From assembly GCF_023065955.2 (NCBI RefSeq), contig NW_026622797.1:55425689-55489688 (forward strand): DNA of 64,000 nt, given 5' to 3'. Under the pieces are notes generated by a model. That model had not been told where the DNA came from. It did not search any database and saw nothing but the letters and a program-made list of their open reading frames with translations. Position 1 is the stretch's first letter; every line of letters starts with the position of its first letter. The DNA is from Ursus arctos (lineage: Eukaryota > Chordata > Mammalia > Carnivora > Ursidae). Shown piece after piece: positions 23,971 to 36,113 of the stretch. The position numbers and the translations under genes are program-made.

Positions 23971-24603
23971 GCTATAGAGATCTGTGGAAATTCTATAGCT
24001 GCAGTCTACTTTAACCCACCCTTTTTGATCCAAATATTTGGTAAGTTCCATTCATTTTTATGATCATCTGTAAAACTATCTTAGATTGTTCACCTGATTT
24101 GACAAATCAATTGAGCGTTCAAAGAGCAGAGTCCTGTCTCTATGATGTCTTTCCTTTGTTCATTCACTATTGCTTATTTGTTCATCGAGAGTTATACTAA
24201 TTTTCATCATTTCTGGCTTTCCTTTTACTTCTTAGACAACTGAAATCTAGCTTGCACCATGATTTCCAAAATGGAACTTAAAGCTGCTTAATAAGCTTCT
24301 TCCTGACAAAACTAATCAACATTTTTCAAACCTCATCTTATTCATATTTTCTTGATTCTTCCTCTTTGGACTCCTACTTTTTTGGTTTTCAGCACGTAAT
24401 TTACTTTTGGATCATTACCTACCCTCCTTGGACACTCATTCTCAATCCCTTGATGGTTTTCCTCCTCTTGCCAATTTTCTAAAACTAATATTTTCAGGGT
24501 TTCATCCTTAGCAGTCTTTCTGTCATCAAACATTGCTTTTAAACAATTTTACTCACTCCACAGTCTTCAACTTTTCCCTAGAGACTCTTCAGCTTTCACG
24601 TTT
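23971..24603. other. No recognised feature
   Basis: No gene or repeat recognised between the L1 and the next SINE. Confidence 0.45.
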
Positions 24604-24716
24604 AAATTTTTTTTTTTTTTTTTTTAGTAATCTCTACACCCAACATGGGGTTCAAACTCGTGACCCAAAGATCAAGAGTCTCATACTCTTCTGACTGAGC
24701 CAGTCAGGAGCCCCAA
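24604..24716 (-). mobile_element. Short Can-SINE variant, reverse
   Basis: Poly-T at 24606-24626, then agtaatctctacacccaacatgg, tcgtgacccaaagatcaaga, gactgagccagtcaggagcccc. It is the short SINEC form consisting of head plus tail, lacking the (CT)n-rich 3' domain. Confidence 0.85.
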
Positions 24717-24855
24717 GTTTTCACATCTTCTACAAGCTTTGGATTAGAATTTCTCACCACCCAAAGGATATCCTTTCCATTGTGAGACAAATTACTTTTA
24801 TCACACCTATTCTTGTCCCCATTATCATATAATCATTAATGCCCAAAGTTTGTCT

Positions 24856-25055
24856 ATTTTTTTTTTAAGATTTTATTTATTTATTTGACAGAGAGAGAGA
24901 GACAGCCAGTGAGAGAGGGAACACAAGCAGGGGGAGTGGGAGAGGAAGAAGCAGGCTCCCAGCGGAGGAGCCTGATGCGGGGCTCGATCCCAGGACCCTG
25001 GGATCACGCCCTGAGCTGAAGGCAGATGTTTAACAACTGAGCCACCAAGGTGCCT
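24856..25055 (-). mobile_element. Can-SINE (SINEC), full length, reverse
   Basis: TTAAGATTTTATTTATTTATTTGAC at left, aggctcccagcggaggagcc, complement of the head at right (gagccaccaaggtgcct). A perfect 14-bp duplication cccaaagtttgtct at 24842-24855 and 25056-25069 fixes both ends. Confidence 0.96.
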
Positions 25056-25069
25056 CCCAAAGTTTGTCT

Positions 25070-26914
25070 TTATTTCTGTGTTCCATCTTCCATCCACGGT
25101 CTCCAGTTCCCTATTTCGTCCTATCTTACAGTTTGCAAAAACATTTTTATTTGCTTAATATGGGTTGAATCTGTTCTCTCCTTATGATCATCACTGCTGT
25201 TGCATTTATGTAGGACTTCATCCATTATTTCAGAATATTGTATTTATCCTCATACTGGATTATTACTTCAAGTTTCAGCATTCCCTGCCTTCTTTCATGA
25301 GACAGAAGATAATTCTAAAATTAAAATTTGATCATATTTTTCTTACTTATACTATTTCCATGACTCCTCCACCAAATTCTTAAAAATTTCCCTTGATCTA
25401 TATCTTAGGGAGACATATAAACAAAATACATGAAGAAATATATAAATTTATCTGCTGATAAAGATGCAGTCTTTTTCTCTGACCTTTTGCTCCAGCTCCA
25501 TTCCTACTATACACAGAAATGACCCTCTTGGAATCCTCAGAGCTTCTAGGAATTAAACTTTGAAATCAATAATATAAACCATACTAACACTAAACACCAA
25601 TAACAATATGATATAAAGCACAAATTAGACATAGCACATGTTACTTTTCATGGTCCAGCTTTCCTTTATTTTTATGTCTTGTCTTAACTATATAGACACA
25701 TTTAGCACTTATTTGTAGTTTCATTTGCTATTTTGTCAGCCTAAAATGCTTTCCCTCCTAGTATTCCTGGTTTATTCTTGCTAGGATTAATTAAAATTAG
25801 TTGAAAGCTTTTCTCTTGGATCTACACTAGAGGTTGTTGTATATACAGTCCCTGTCCTTCCCACTATTCTTTCCATGTGGTTATTTTAAAATAGATTAAT
25901 CAAAATCGCAGTTCATTATCACAAGCTGCAATATTCAAAGTCTTCCCTGGAATTTTTGAAGTTGGCTCTAAAGAGAGCATAAAAGAGTGCCCCTTATTTT
26001 TTAAGATTAAAAAAAAAAAAAACAACCTCTTGAGCTGTTAGATTTCCTTTATTTTCTGGGAAACATTCTGCAACAAAAGAAAATAAATTGACATGTAGAG
26101 CAATGGATGATGGAAAGAGAATTGTGGAAGCACTTGAATACCTGCTCTAGTGGTTCCTGTGTTTTGCTGCATCCTTGCCCTTCCCATGGGTTTAGTGTTC
26201 CATCTTTTCTTCTGCTATGTAAATTGCTTTAGTGTCCCTAAAATAAATAACCTTTTTGCATTAGCTAATTTTAATTGGGTTTATCTTACTTACATCTAAA
26301 AGGTTTTCACATCTACACATATACCCACAAAAAATGGTAATATATTTCAGAAAATTAAAAATTTCCTTAGACCCTATTCAAGGATTCCCAACTTGAGGAA
26401 ATCTCTGCTAGAAAAAGTTCATCCATCTTTCCTTTGTATCCCCTTAGTTCTTCCTTCAGAAGACATTTATAGTTCAATCATGCTTCTTTAACTTGGTTTA
26501 TAGTTTGTCATTACTCTCCTCCAGACCCTCACCCTTGATTGGAAGGAATTGTGTTCCATTCATCTTCATCTAACTCTCTTTACTTTATGATTATTATTTA
26601 ATGTTTGAATGTAGAAGACAGTAGAGCAAATTTAAGTTATGTGATACTCTGAAGATTAGTCAAGATTTTTGAATGCTAAGGAGAATATTAAAGGTCAGGT
26701 CATTTTGTGTCCCTACCTATATAAATATCTATTCTTGATATCTGTTAACAGCTGGTCCCATCTACCTCTGTTTAAATATGGGGGTGATTTATGAGATAGC
26801 TTGTTTTATCAATGGATAAAACTATATATAAACTATAGTTTATGTAGATTAATATACAATTTCAATGACAATTTTTAATTTCCACAATCACATAACATAC
26901 CATTTGAACTTATT
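25070..26914. other. No recognised gene; possible diverged L2
   Basis: 25630-25800 resembles reversed L2 (gcacatgttact, cttatttgtagtttc, aaaatgctttccctcc), at low confidence. Nothing else recognised. Confidence 0.4.
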
Positions 26915-27262
26915 GTATTTGTTAGTTACGGCTGCTATAACAAAATACCACATACTGTGTGGCTTCAACAATAGAAATTTATTTTTTCATAGTTCTAAAG
27001 GCTGGGAGTCCAAGATCTAGGTGTCGGCAGCGTTGGTTTCTCCTGAGGCCTCTCTCCTTGGCTTATTCTGTCCTCATACGGTCTTTGCATTGTGCATGTG
27101 CACTCCTGTTGTCTTTTTCTCTTCTCAGAAGAACACCAATCATATTGGATTAGACTTCATTTAAACTTAATTGCTTCCTTAAAGGCCCTATTACCAAATT
27201 GGAGGTCAGGACTTTAACCCATGAATTTGGTGCAGAACACAATTCAATCTATAAGAGTAATA
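26915..27262 (-). mobile_element. MLT1-type LTR, reverse
   Basis: Reverse MaLR LTR: gttagttacggctgctataacaaa, gtggcttcaacaatagaaattt, tagttctaaaggctgggagtcc, ggtgtcggcagcgttgg, then gtccaccagcc-equivalent and aggccctattaccaaattgg. Diverged but clear. Confidence 0.85.
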
Positions 27263-27463
27263 AAAAGAATTATGTTTAGCTTAATCCCTGCTTACATAAT
27301 TAGGAAGCCATATTGATATTTTAATTTTGAATAATGATCTTGAGAAATTTCCACTTGGTTTATAAATTTCACGTCAGTCTTTTTAAATCAATCTGTTAGT
27401 ATTAGTAAACCATTTCATTCTCTGAATAACTTACAAGTATCCTGATTAATCAGAACTTTCCTT

Positions 27464-27659
27464 GGGGCGCCTGGGTGGCTCAGTCATTAAGCATCTGCCT
27501 TCAGCCCAGGGCATGATCCCAGGGTCCTGGGATCGAGCCTCACATGGGGCTCCTTGCTCCACTGGGAGCCTTGTTCTTCCTCTCTCACTCCCCCTCCTTG
27601 TGTTCCCTCTCTCACTGTCTCTCTCTCTGTCAAATAAATAAATAAAATCTTAAAAAAAA
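27464..27659 (+). mobile_element. Can-SINE (SINEC), full length
   Basis: Head GGGGCGCCTGGGTGGCTCAG, tail CAAATAAATAAATAAAATCTT followed by A9. A 12-bp duplication with one mismatch (agaactttcctt at 27452-27463, agaacttccctt at 27660-27671) flanks it. Confidence 0.96.
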
Positions 27660-27671
27660 AGAACTTCCCTT

Positions 27672-29334
27672 ATCACTTTTGTCATATTTTCTTCACTTAT
27701 TTTTAGGAAGCATGATCCATTTCCCATTAAATGATACAAATTTTATGAAGTATATGTAAAGTAAAGCAGGAGAGCAATTTCTCTGAAGAGTCACTTCAAC
27801 TTTTATTAACAGAAAACCAGTCGGTGCACAAAGCACAACTGCTTAAGTTTCCACTGAAATTGTTTTGGTTATAAATTACACAGAGTGTTTATTTGAAATT
27901 AAATATGCATATTTCATTTTATGCTAAATGACAGTGACCATATGCAGCTTTCAACCACATAAATTATATTAGATATGAATATACTAGCATGTCTAATTTA
28001 ATGGCATATGGTTAGAATCCTATTTCTTTCATTTTATAAACTTAAATGTTTGTATCATAGCTAAAATGAATTTCGTAAGAATCTAGACTTTATCTGAATA
28101 TACACCAGTAACGATCTCTCGACATTCACTTTATAGTGACTAAATTGATGCTTTTTGCATGTATTTTTGGAAGTTGTTGGTAGGATGAACATAAGAAATT
28201 TATGGTAAACTATTTTAATGTAATTGATAAAGTGATTATAACGCTTTATTGCTTATAATATTTACCATGTCTCCATAATTTAGAAACTACTGCTACTTCT
28301 TTATGCCTTAGTAACAATATTAATTTCTACTTGAGTGCTGTTGATACAATGATAGAAACTTCAGAGTTGAAGGATTTTTCTCCCAAACTATATTGAAAAC
28401 ATTCTGCACCATTTGAGTCTAAAATAGGCAAGGGGATCAAAATAATAGTTTAGATAAGAAAATCATTTTCACATAGAAAAAATGAGACTTTATTTAAATT
28501 TTGAGAAATGATGTACAGTTACTATATAAAAATTTCAGTAATTCAGTACCCTTTGTGATTATGCAAAAGTTCATTTGAATTGCATATTGCTGTATATTAT
28601 CTTTTCTACAATAACCTTTTACTATTTAGGTAAAAAAGAACTTTCTTACAATATAGGTAAATAAAGTTGAATATTATAAGTGGGTTCTATAGCCAATATA
28701 TAGAACAAGGTTTTTATTTTTAACTGATTAGTACAAATTAGAAGATTAGGTATGAAGCCTATTTGTTTAATAATAATGCACAATGTGTATGTTATAGGAT
28801 TACATGAAAAACTTCTTTTTCATATAGAAATTCTATTAAAATAGAGACAAACCTTAACAATATATAATGAACACCCTAAGGGATTCTTTAGCAATAAGGG
28901 ATCTCTATCCTATCACAACCTGCCTCATACTTTTGGAATTCTCAACCTTTCAGAGTTATAGACAAGGTTATTGCGAGGAAATTTCCATGCTTGAGACTAG
29001 ATGGAGAACAAGTGGATGAGTGTGTTAAAAAGGCTTCAGGTCCCTACATCTCTCAGATGTTTACTAAAATAAAAATTGTTGGTGGAGGCCATGTTTACCT
29101 CTGGTTAAGACAATGATGCTGTGGCAGAGCCAGAGCTGTCTTTCTCTGGATTTTAGCTCTGAAGTATCTCTATGTAAAAATTAAAATAACCTTCAGAGTC
29201 AGGGAAATATGTATAGTTCTGGAGATCTTTTGGCTACCTGAGATCAAATGGATGCACTCCCTGTTAAATTAAAATAGTCAAGAATTTCTTTTCAGTCAAT
29301 GGTATTGTAATAGCCTTATATGGTGACAGATGGT
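27672..29334. other. No recognised feature, AT-rich
   Basis: About 1.7 kb without a recognised repeat or coding signature, one of the longest such stretches. Candidate unique sequence. Confidence 0.45.
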
Positions 29335-29455
29335 AGCTACACTTGTAGTGAGCATAGCATAATGTATAAACTTGTGGGATTACTATGATATATACCTGAA
29401 AAAATATAACATTGTGTGTCAACTATATTCAATTTTTTTAAAGAATTTCTTCTCA
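29335..29455 (+). mobile_element. L1 3' end fragment
   Basis: Landmarks tagctacacttgtagtgagc, atagcataatgtataaactt, acattgtgtgtcaactatat, then T/A-rich end. Severe 5' truncation. Confidence 0.7.
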
Positions 29456-30314
29456 ATTTTTTCTAGATATTTTTCAATGATGTTTTTTGGTATTTTCCAA
29501 TGACCACACAATATATATATTTAAATACATGTTTAAAAAATTTTAATTATCTTCCTTATTATAGGTTATATGTATGTTGTGGCATCAAAAAGTTTAAAAA
29601 TTGTTATAGCAGGGAAAGAGCAATGTTTTGGTTATTTTTACTAAGGCAAAAAAAAATCTAAGTTATTTCTGAAAGATATCACCATATGTATAGAGAAACT
29701 AGGTTAACTGAGAAGAAAAGCCATTCATAAGGAAATCTGTACTGTGGAAATATTACTGTGAATATTTACTAACAAAAAAATCATACATGCAGATTACCTC
29801 ATCTACTTTTCTGATACATAACTCTATAATTCCATTTGATCATTTAAAACTATTTTTTTTTTCCTGAAGGGAAATCTAATCCAATATTACTTCCAGATAT
29901 GTTTTCCTTTCTTGCTGGTAATTTTTACTAAACATAGAAATGAATCTATTGTTTGTGTAGTATAAATATTTTTATGTACTCTGCTCATGTTATGTGTTAA
30001 TCAAGGGCTTAGTACACTTATCAAATACATGTTCTAAGAGAGCAGCTTTCCTTTCCAAAGAAGTATGCATGTGGTATTTCAAACTGAAATGGATAAAAGC
30101 AAAAATTAAGTGAACCTGATGAGATACTGTTTTTCAGTATGTTTTCTATAAATTTCCAGATATGTAATGTCTAGCAGTTTTCCTTCTTAAGTGTTAAGCT
30201 CACTTGTTTGTATTATATAATAATCTGAACTTATCCTGAAACACTTACTTGAAGTAAATCGAAGAAAAACTAAGATAATAGTTTGCCTGTAAGATACTAT
30301 GATGTATAACTTCT

Positions 30315-30320
30315 CAGAAA

Positions 30321-30369
<49 letters not shown>

Positions 30370-31127
30370 AGGAAACAGCAGATGTTGGCGAGGATGCGGA
30401 GAAAGGGGAACCCTCCTACACTGTTGGTGGGAATGCAAGTGGGTGCAGCCACTCTGGAAAACAGTATGGAGGCTCCTCAAAAAGTTTAAAATAGTGCTAC
30501 CCTATGACCCAGAAATTGCACTACTGGGTATTTACCTCAAAGATACAAATGTAGTGATCTAAGGGGCACCTGCACCCCAATGTTTATAGCAGCAAAGTCC
30601 ACAATAGCCAAACTATGGAAAGAGTCCAGATGTCCACTGACAGATGAATGGATAAAGAAGATATGATATTTACGATGGCATATTATGCAGCTATCAAAAA
30701 TGAAATCTTGCCATTTGCAATGACGTGGATAGATCTAGAGGGTATTGTGCTAAGTGAAATAAGTCAATCAGAGAAAGACAATTGTCATATGATCTCACTG
30801 ATACATGAAATTTAAGAAACAAAACAGAGGATCATAGGGGAAGAGAGGAAAACTGAAACAAGACAAAACCAGAGAGGAAGACAAACCATAAGACACTTTT
30901 AATCATAGGAAACAAACTGAGGGCTGCTGGAGGGGAGGGGGGGCATGGGTAACTGGGTGATGGACATTAAGGACGGCATGTGATGTAATGAGCACTGGGT
31001 ATTATATACTGATGAATCACAGGCCTGTACCTCTGAAACCAATAATGTTATATGTTAAGTAATTGAATTTAAACTTAAAAATGTTAAGAAAAATAAAAAA
31101 CAAAACAAATTCCAATATGCTTAAAAA
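30315..31127 (+). mobile_element. 5'-truncated L1 with 24-bp target duplications
   Basis: After a (TA)n run, the sequence encodes the L1 ORF2 C-terminus ([20 protein letters not shown] from about 30379, later [13 protein letters not shown] and ALLGIYLKDT), then the 3'UTR (gggtaactgggtgatggaca, gatgtaatgagcactgggt, acctctgaaaccaataatg) and an A-rich tail. A 24-bp duplication beginning aagatactatgatgtataac occurs at 30291-30314 and 31128-31151. The frame from 30299 stays open for 87 codons, then stops, so it is dead but better preserved than its neighbours. Confidence 0.95.
30322..30366. repeat. (TA)n microsatellite at L1 5' junction
   Basis: About 22 TA units lying between the left target duplication and the first recognisable L1 base. 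Confidence 0.97.
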
Positions 31128-31151
31128 AAGATACTATGATGTATAACTTCT

Positions 31152-34100
31152 GAATATGTTTACACCTACTGGATTAAGAACATTAACAGGTTTTCAGAGC
31201 ATCTAAAATTTACATTTAAATATTGTAAATATGTGTATATGTGTGTGTTATATATATGTTATGTATATTAATATTTACTTTACAATCAAGCCTATAAAAA
31301 GCAAGACCCATATGAAGAAGAAACAAAAGTAAATTATTCAGAATATTTTTCATTACTCTAAGTGTCATTAAAATATTTTTTGTAAAGATTTATTATTTTC
31401 TGACTTTTTTTCTGACTATTCCAAGATTCTGAACCTATTCTACACCTAAAATACAATTCTAAATGAGATCTGTGCAATAACATTAATTTATATAATTGTA
31501 ACTTAAGAAATAGCAATAGAATATTTACCTAAATTAACTGGTGTTCAAACTTGTCTGTAAGTACCTATGTAAATCCAAGCCAGTAACTGTTCTAAATGAA
31601 ATTAGTTTTTTAATAAAAAAACTAGAATTAATGAAAAAGTGAAAAAAGGTTTTATATTTTTTAAACATATTATTTATCCTTGGTTCAAACATTGCTCTCT
31701 GTAAACAGAATCTCTTTGGAGTCAATAATATAATGAATAATAGTCATTAGTATCAGCCTGCATTTATATGTGCTGACACATTTTTCATGTCACTGGTAAT
31801 CTGCTAGTATTTTGCAACACAATGAAAACCTATTTGGTTAGAAAATTACAGAGGCATAGAAAAGTAGATTATCATCTTTCTGGGCAGCCTTTATTTATAA
31901 GGCAATTCCTTTAGCAGTATTTCTCATTTGATTAGTTTAATGTAGGGGTAGAAGTATAAATATTTAAGTACATTATGAAAACAAGATGGTAGGCAATTAT
32001 TGGTAAGGCTTTTATTTTTATGATTAACTTCTCCTAAAAGGGAATCATTTACAGAATAATTTTTGAGGGATACAGAAAGACTCGGGTTAATAGGGCATGG
32101 TACTTTCTGCCTTATCAAGAGAAACCAAATAAAGAAAAAACGTTGCTGTATAAGAAAACATACATTTGAAGCAGTCAAGCTACCATCCTTCACTAATTTG
32201 GAAACTCTGAGTGGAAGAAAACAACATCTAGTTCATGGAATATGAGCAATTGTGAAACACTGTGCAAATCAGAACCAGGTATTTTTTGAAGAAGGATTGG
32301 ATATTAATATTCAAATAACTTACAAAATTGTAATAAATCATGATATTTATTTTACTTAATATACATCATTTAATTTGCTTTTCACACCATCCTATCAACA
32401 TCTTTGGTCTGTTTGAAGAATTATGTGAGAGAAAAATATCAGACAGATGATTACCATTACAGGGAGTTTTCTGAGTGCTAGTCCAGTTTTCTTTTTACTC
32501 GTGCCAGGATTAGAACTTCCACACCTTCCACACAGAAGGGTGAGAAAAGCTTTACTTGGGTACAACACTAAGAAAAAAATATGTAAATGTGAACAAAAGG
32601 CAGAATTTCTGTTAGTAAATCAAAATGAACCATACTAGGAACCCAGGAATAGCAGGCTGTTCACTTAGCAATTTTAGTTCATTTTCATTTTCTGTGGACA
32701 CTGTTCATAGATACAAAACACTTCTTTGTGTTAAAAATCAAGAAAATGCGATTGATATACCTTTTTATCTCAGTGGAAAGTATTTTTAGTCTCTTATTGC
32801 ATTCTTTTTTTAAAACTCTGTAATATATAGTATAATCACCCTTTCTTATGCTAGTGGAAAAAGTAAACAATATAGATGAAATGTCCAGTCTTAACTTCAT
32901 GTAAATAGTGTTACAAATCATCTTAATAGCTCCAGGATTGGTGGAAAAAATAGAGAATTGTGAACTTCTGAATTTAGTTTTTATTTTTGTACGTAAACCC
33001 AAACTTCCAAGGATTCTTTAAGGATCTGGATTTCATTTAATAATGAACTCTATGGATGCAGCTCCTTTTTTTTTTTTTTTTTTTTTTTAGCAGGGTCACA
33101 ATTCTGAATATAAGAAAAGCTCTTAAATGAAGAAATGAGAATATAAAGGATATTGATCTGCTAGTATCTGGAGCAAATAGTGTACTGACAGAGTACTTTA
33201 GGAACATCAAAGAATACACATGAGGGACATTTGTTCCTACCTTAAAGCACAGATATGTAGAGTGGGAGAGAAAAGACAAAGATGTAATTTGTCAGAAAGC
33301 AAACCAAAAGTAAGATACAGCTTTGAAACTACTGGATGAGGCAAACCTTCAAAAATAATCATTAATCAAAAACATTAATCAAAAAGGAAAAAAGCAATTA
33401 AATATTGACATATTTTTTGAGCTTATGTAAAAGTCAGATGATGTTATAAGAACTGAAAAATATAAGGTTTTCAGGAAGATGGTGATAAAAACCAAAAATT
33501 CTGGCTTTTAATTTTTACTCAAAAGTCCTCTTAAAATCAATTCTCAGTAGAAGGTCTGACAAAGCTTAGAAATCTCAAACCACTAAATTCTTGTTATTTA
33601 TATACAGATTAATGATTTTATAGTATTATAAAATATGCCAAAACAGTACATGGCTTGATAAATGGCTCCTGACACTTATCTAAACTTTTAAAAATGTGTT
33701 CCTAATATGATATGTCAAGGTTACCACTGTTTATTCAAACTATGCCTTGTAACAATATTTTCCATAATTAAAGTATGTAGCTGATTAGCACAATGAGAGG
33801 TAACAGAGAAATTTATGTGGGTTAGCTGTATTTATCATTCATCTTTTATTCTTTAACAAAATTTCCATGTTTTATTACCATAATGTAAAACCTATTATAG
33901 GCTCATCTTTCATTTTGTTGAATTGGTATTTCCACACATTGCGTGTAACAAATTGATCAGAATTCAACTATGATGTAAAATATCATCACAGTCATATGTG
34001 AATGTATTGGAATGAAATATGCACAAAATATTTTCGTATTCTTTTAAAATTAGTTAAAATGCAACTATCGTCTCTTTTAATGTTACTATTTGTAATAGAA

Positions 34101-34189
34101 AAAGGCAGATTTATTTATTTCCATGATTATACACATATGAAAGATGAGTCTAAAATTAAAACAAAAAGCTTCCATATGCTCTTTCTTCA
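31152..34189. other. Longest stretch without recognised repeat or gene
   Basis: 3 kb of AT-rich sequence. A T-run of about 23 lies at 33068-33090. Reverse frames at 31924-32193 and 32685-33002 (89 and 105 codons) have no domain signature and AT-biased composition. Probably unique intergenic or intronic sequence. Confidence 0.45.
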
Positions 34190-34815
34190 TGCTTATTTCA
34201 CATTCATCTTTTCTTGCCCCACTCCTTTCTTCCTCACATTTCAGGTAATTAAGTCTACTCAGTACCTTATTTCTCATTTAAATTTGGGGCACCCATTCTC
34301 ACATATGTAAATTTCTCTTTCAGTTTTTTTTTTAAATAGTTATATTACACAATGTTTTACACACATACACAGACACAGACACACACACACACATATATCC
34401 TTGCGAAGCCACCGCTCAACCTAAGAACTGGGATATTACCAATACTGCTGAAATTATCTTTACACTCTTCTCTAATTTCCTTCTCCATCTTCCTCCTTCC
34501 CACACCCAGTCATAAACACTATCCTACATTTAAACAATAATAATTTGCTTTAATTTATTAAAATATGATTTATCATATTTATATATGATCAGATATATAA
34601 ATTTAGTTTTGTTGTTTTGAATTTATATAAATGGAATCATGTTGTATACATGATTAGAAACAGCTTTTTTCACTCAACACCATGTATACATAAGATTTAT
34701 CCATATTATACTTCTGCATTCCTGGCTCATTCATTTTCATCAATATATACTATTTTACTTTGTGAATAAATGCAATTTATATTTTAATTGTTCTTACATT
34801 GGTTATTTGGCCATT
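34190..34815 (-). mobile_element. Old L1 3'UTR (L1M class), reverse
   Basis: Landmarks tataaatggaatcatgttgtat (about 34626), ttttttcactcaacacca, aagatttatccatattatac, ctggctcattcattttcatc. Typical reversed 3'UTR of old L1. The left boundary is vague. Confidence 0.6.
34354..34395. repeat. (CA)n microsatellite, imperfect
   Basis: Interrupted CA run with CAGA variants. Confidence 0.9.
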
Positions 34816-34817
34816 TT

Positions 34818-35216
34818 ATATAGTGGATTGAATACTGTCTCCCCAAAATTCACATCCAGCTGGAACCTCAGAATGTGACCTTAACTGCAAATAGGTTTTT
34901 GCAGGATGTAAATTGGTTAAGGATCCTGAGAAGAAATTATCCTGGATTTAGAGTGGACCCTAAATTCAATGACTGGTGCCCTCCTAAGAAGAGAAGAGCA
35001 TGCAGAGACTAGAAGAGAGAAGCCATGTAAAGACAGAGAGGTAGATGCGGGAGTTACGCTGCCATAAAGCAGAGAACACCTGGAAATACCACAGGCTGGA
35101 AGACACGAAGGATGCTCCCTTAGAACCCCTGGAGGTAGCATGGCTTCGTCCACATGGTGATTTCAGATTTCTAATTTTCAGAAATGTGACAGTGCAAATG
35201 TCTCCTGTTTTAAGCC
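34818..35216 (+). mobile_element. MLT1-type LTR
   Basis: Forward MaLR LTR: tatagtggattgaatactgt, cctcagaatgtgaccttaac, gcaaataggtttttgcaggat, tggaccctaaattcaatgac, atgtaaagacagagaggtag, tttcagaaatgtgacagtg and tcctgttttaagcc, in the expected order. Confidence 0.85.
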
Positions 35217-36113
35217 CTGACTCTATCCTCTATATCTCTTTAATCTCTATTTTATATTATCCACCCTTCTGAGTCTCTGGGCTTCACCCTGGTAACACCT
35301 TCAGGTTTGTCTTCCTGCTCAGTAGAGACATTTAATCCTATCTTTAGAGATGACTCATTTGTTGGTGAACCCATTTACTGAGTTGTACATTTCAATAATT
35401 TCATATATTTTTTCTTCAATTTGCCATGCATTTTATACTTTCTTTTTCTTGATAATGTTTCTTATTCTCTGAATTATTTCTTATATACATAGTCATTTAA
35501 TACTCTGCACCTAATAATTTAAACATTTAAATTCCCTGGGGATCAATTTCTTATTTCTCCTGGCTCTCCAGTGTTGCTTTGTATTATATAATTTGTGTTA
35601 CAAAGAGCAATACTGGGTTTCCAATTTTGCATAAGGATATTGCAAGATTTTCGTTTATCTCACTAGTCCATGCCCTTACTCCTAGAGATTTTGGTGAGGA
35701 TATTTATTTATTTCATTACAAAAAGAATGCTGATAGCCCATTCTCTCTCTGTTTCTCTCTCTATCCTTTGTTTATGAATTTATTTGTTTTCAGAATGAAC
35801 CTTAAGAATAATTATGCCAACAAACTATAGAAATCAATTGTTGCTCTTTTACGTCATTGACTTCTTTACTAACCATGGGATTTTTATGTATGTCTATGTT
35901 AAATGTATCTTAACCTAAAAACATATTAATATCAACGTGAATATTAATATTGATAAAGATATATTTTATCTTAAATTTAGCAGGTTTTTCTACACTAGCA
36001 AACTCTGATTTATGAATACATTGAGTTATGAATGACTTGTATTTTTTCTCATCTTTGGATAATTTTAGTGGATTATGTCCCAGATGGCATATAGTATATT
36101 GGTAGGATATGAT
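35217..36113. other. No recognised feature
   Basis: AT-rich, no gene or repeat identified. Confidence 0.45.

Noticed and set aside
24873..25097. Reverse frame with a signal-peptide-like leucine-rich end
   Set aside because: Sense translation of a reverse SINEC. The same artefact protein recurs at the SINE at 49878.
30187..30480. Reverse frame with an alternating I-Y run
   Set aside because: Product of the (TA)n microsatellite and antisense L1 ORF2.
34002..34310. 102-codon forward frame
   Set aside because: No domain signature. It overlaps the left part of an old reversed L1 3'UTR and lacks any supporting context.
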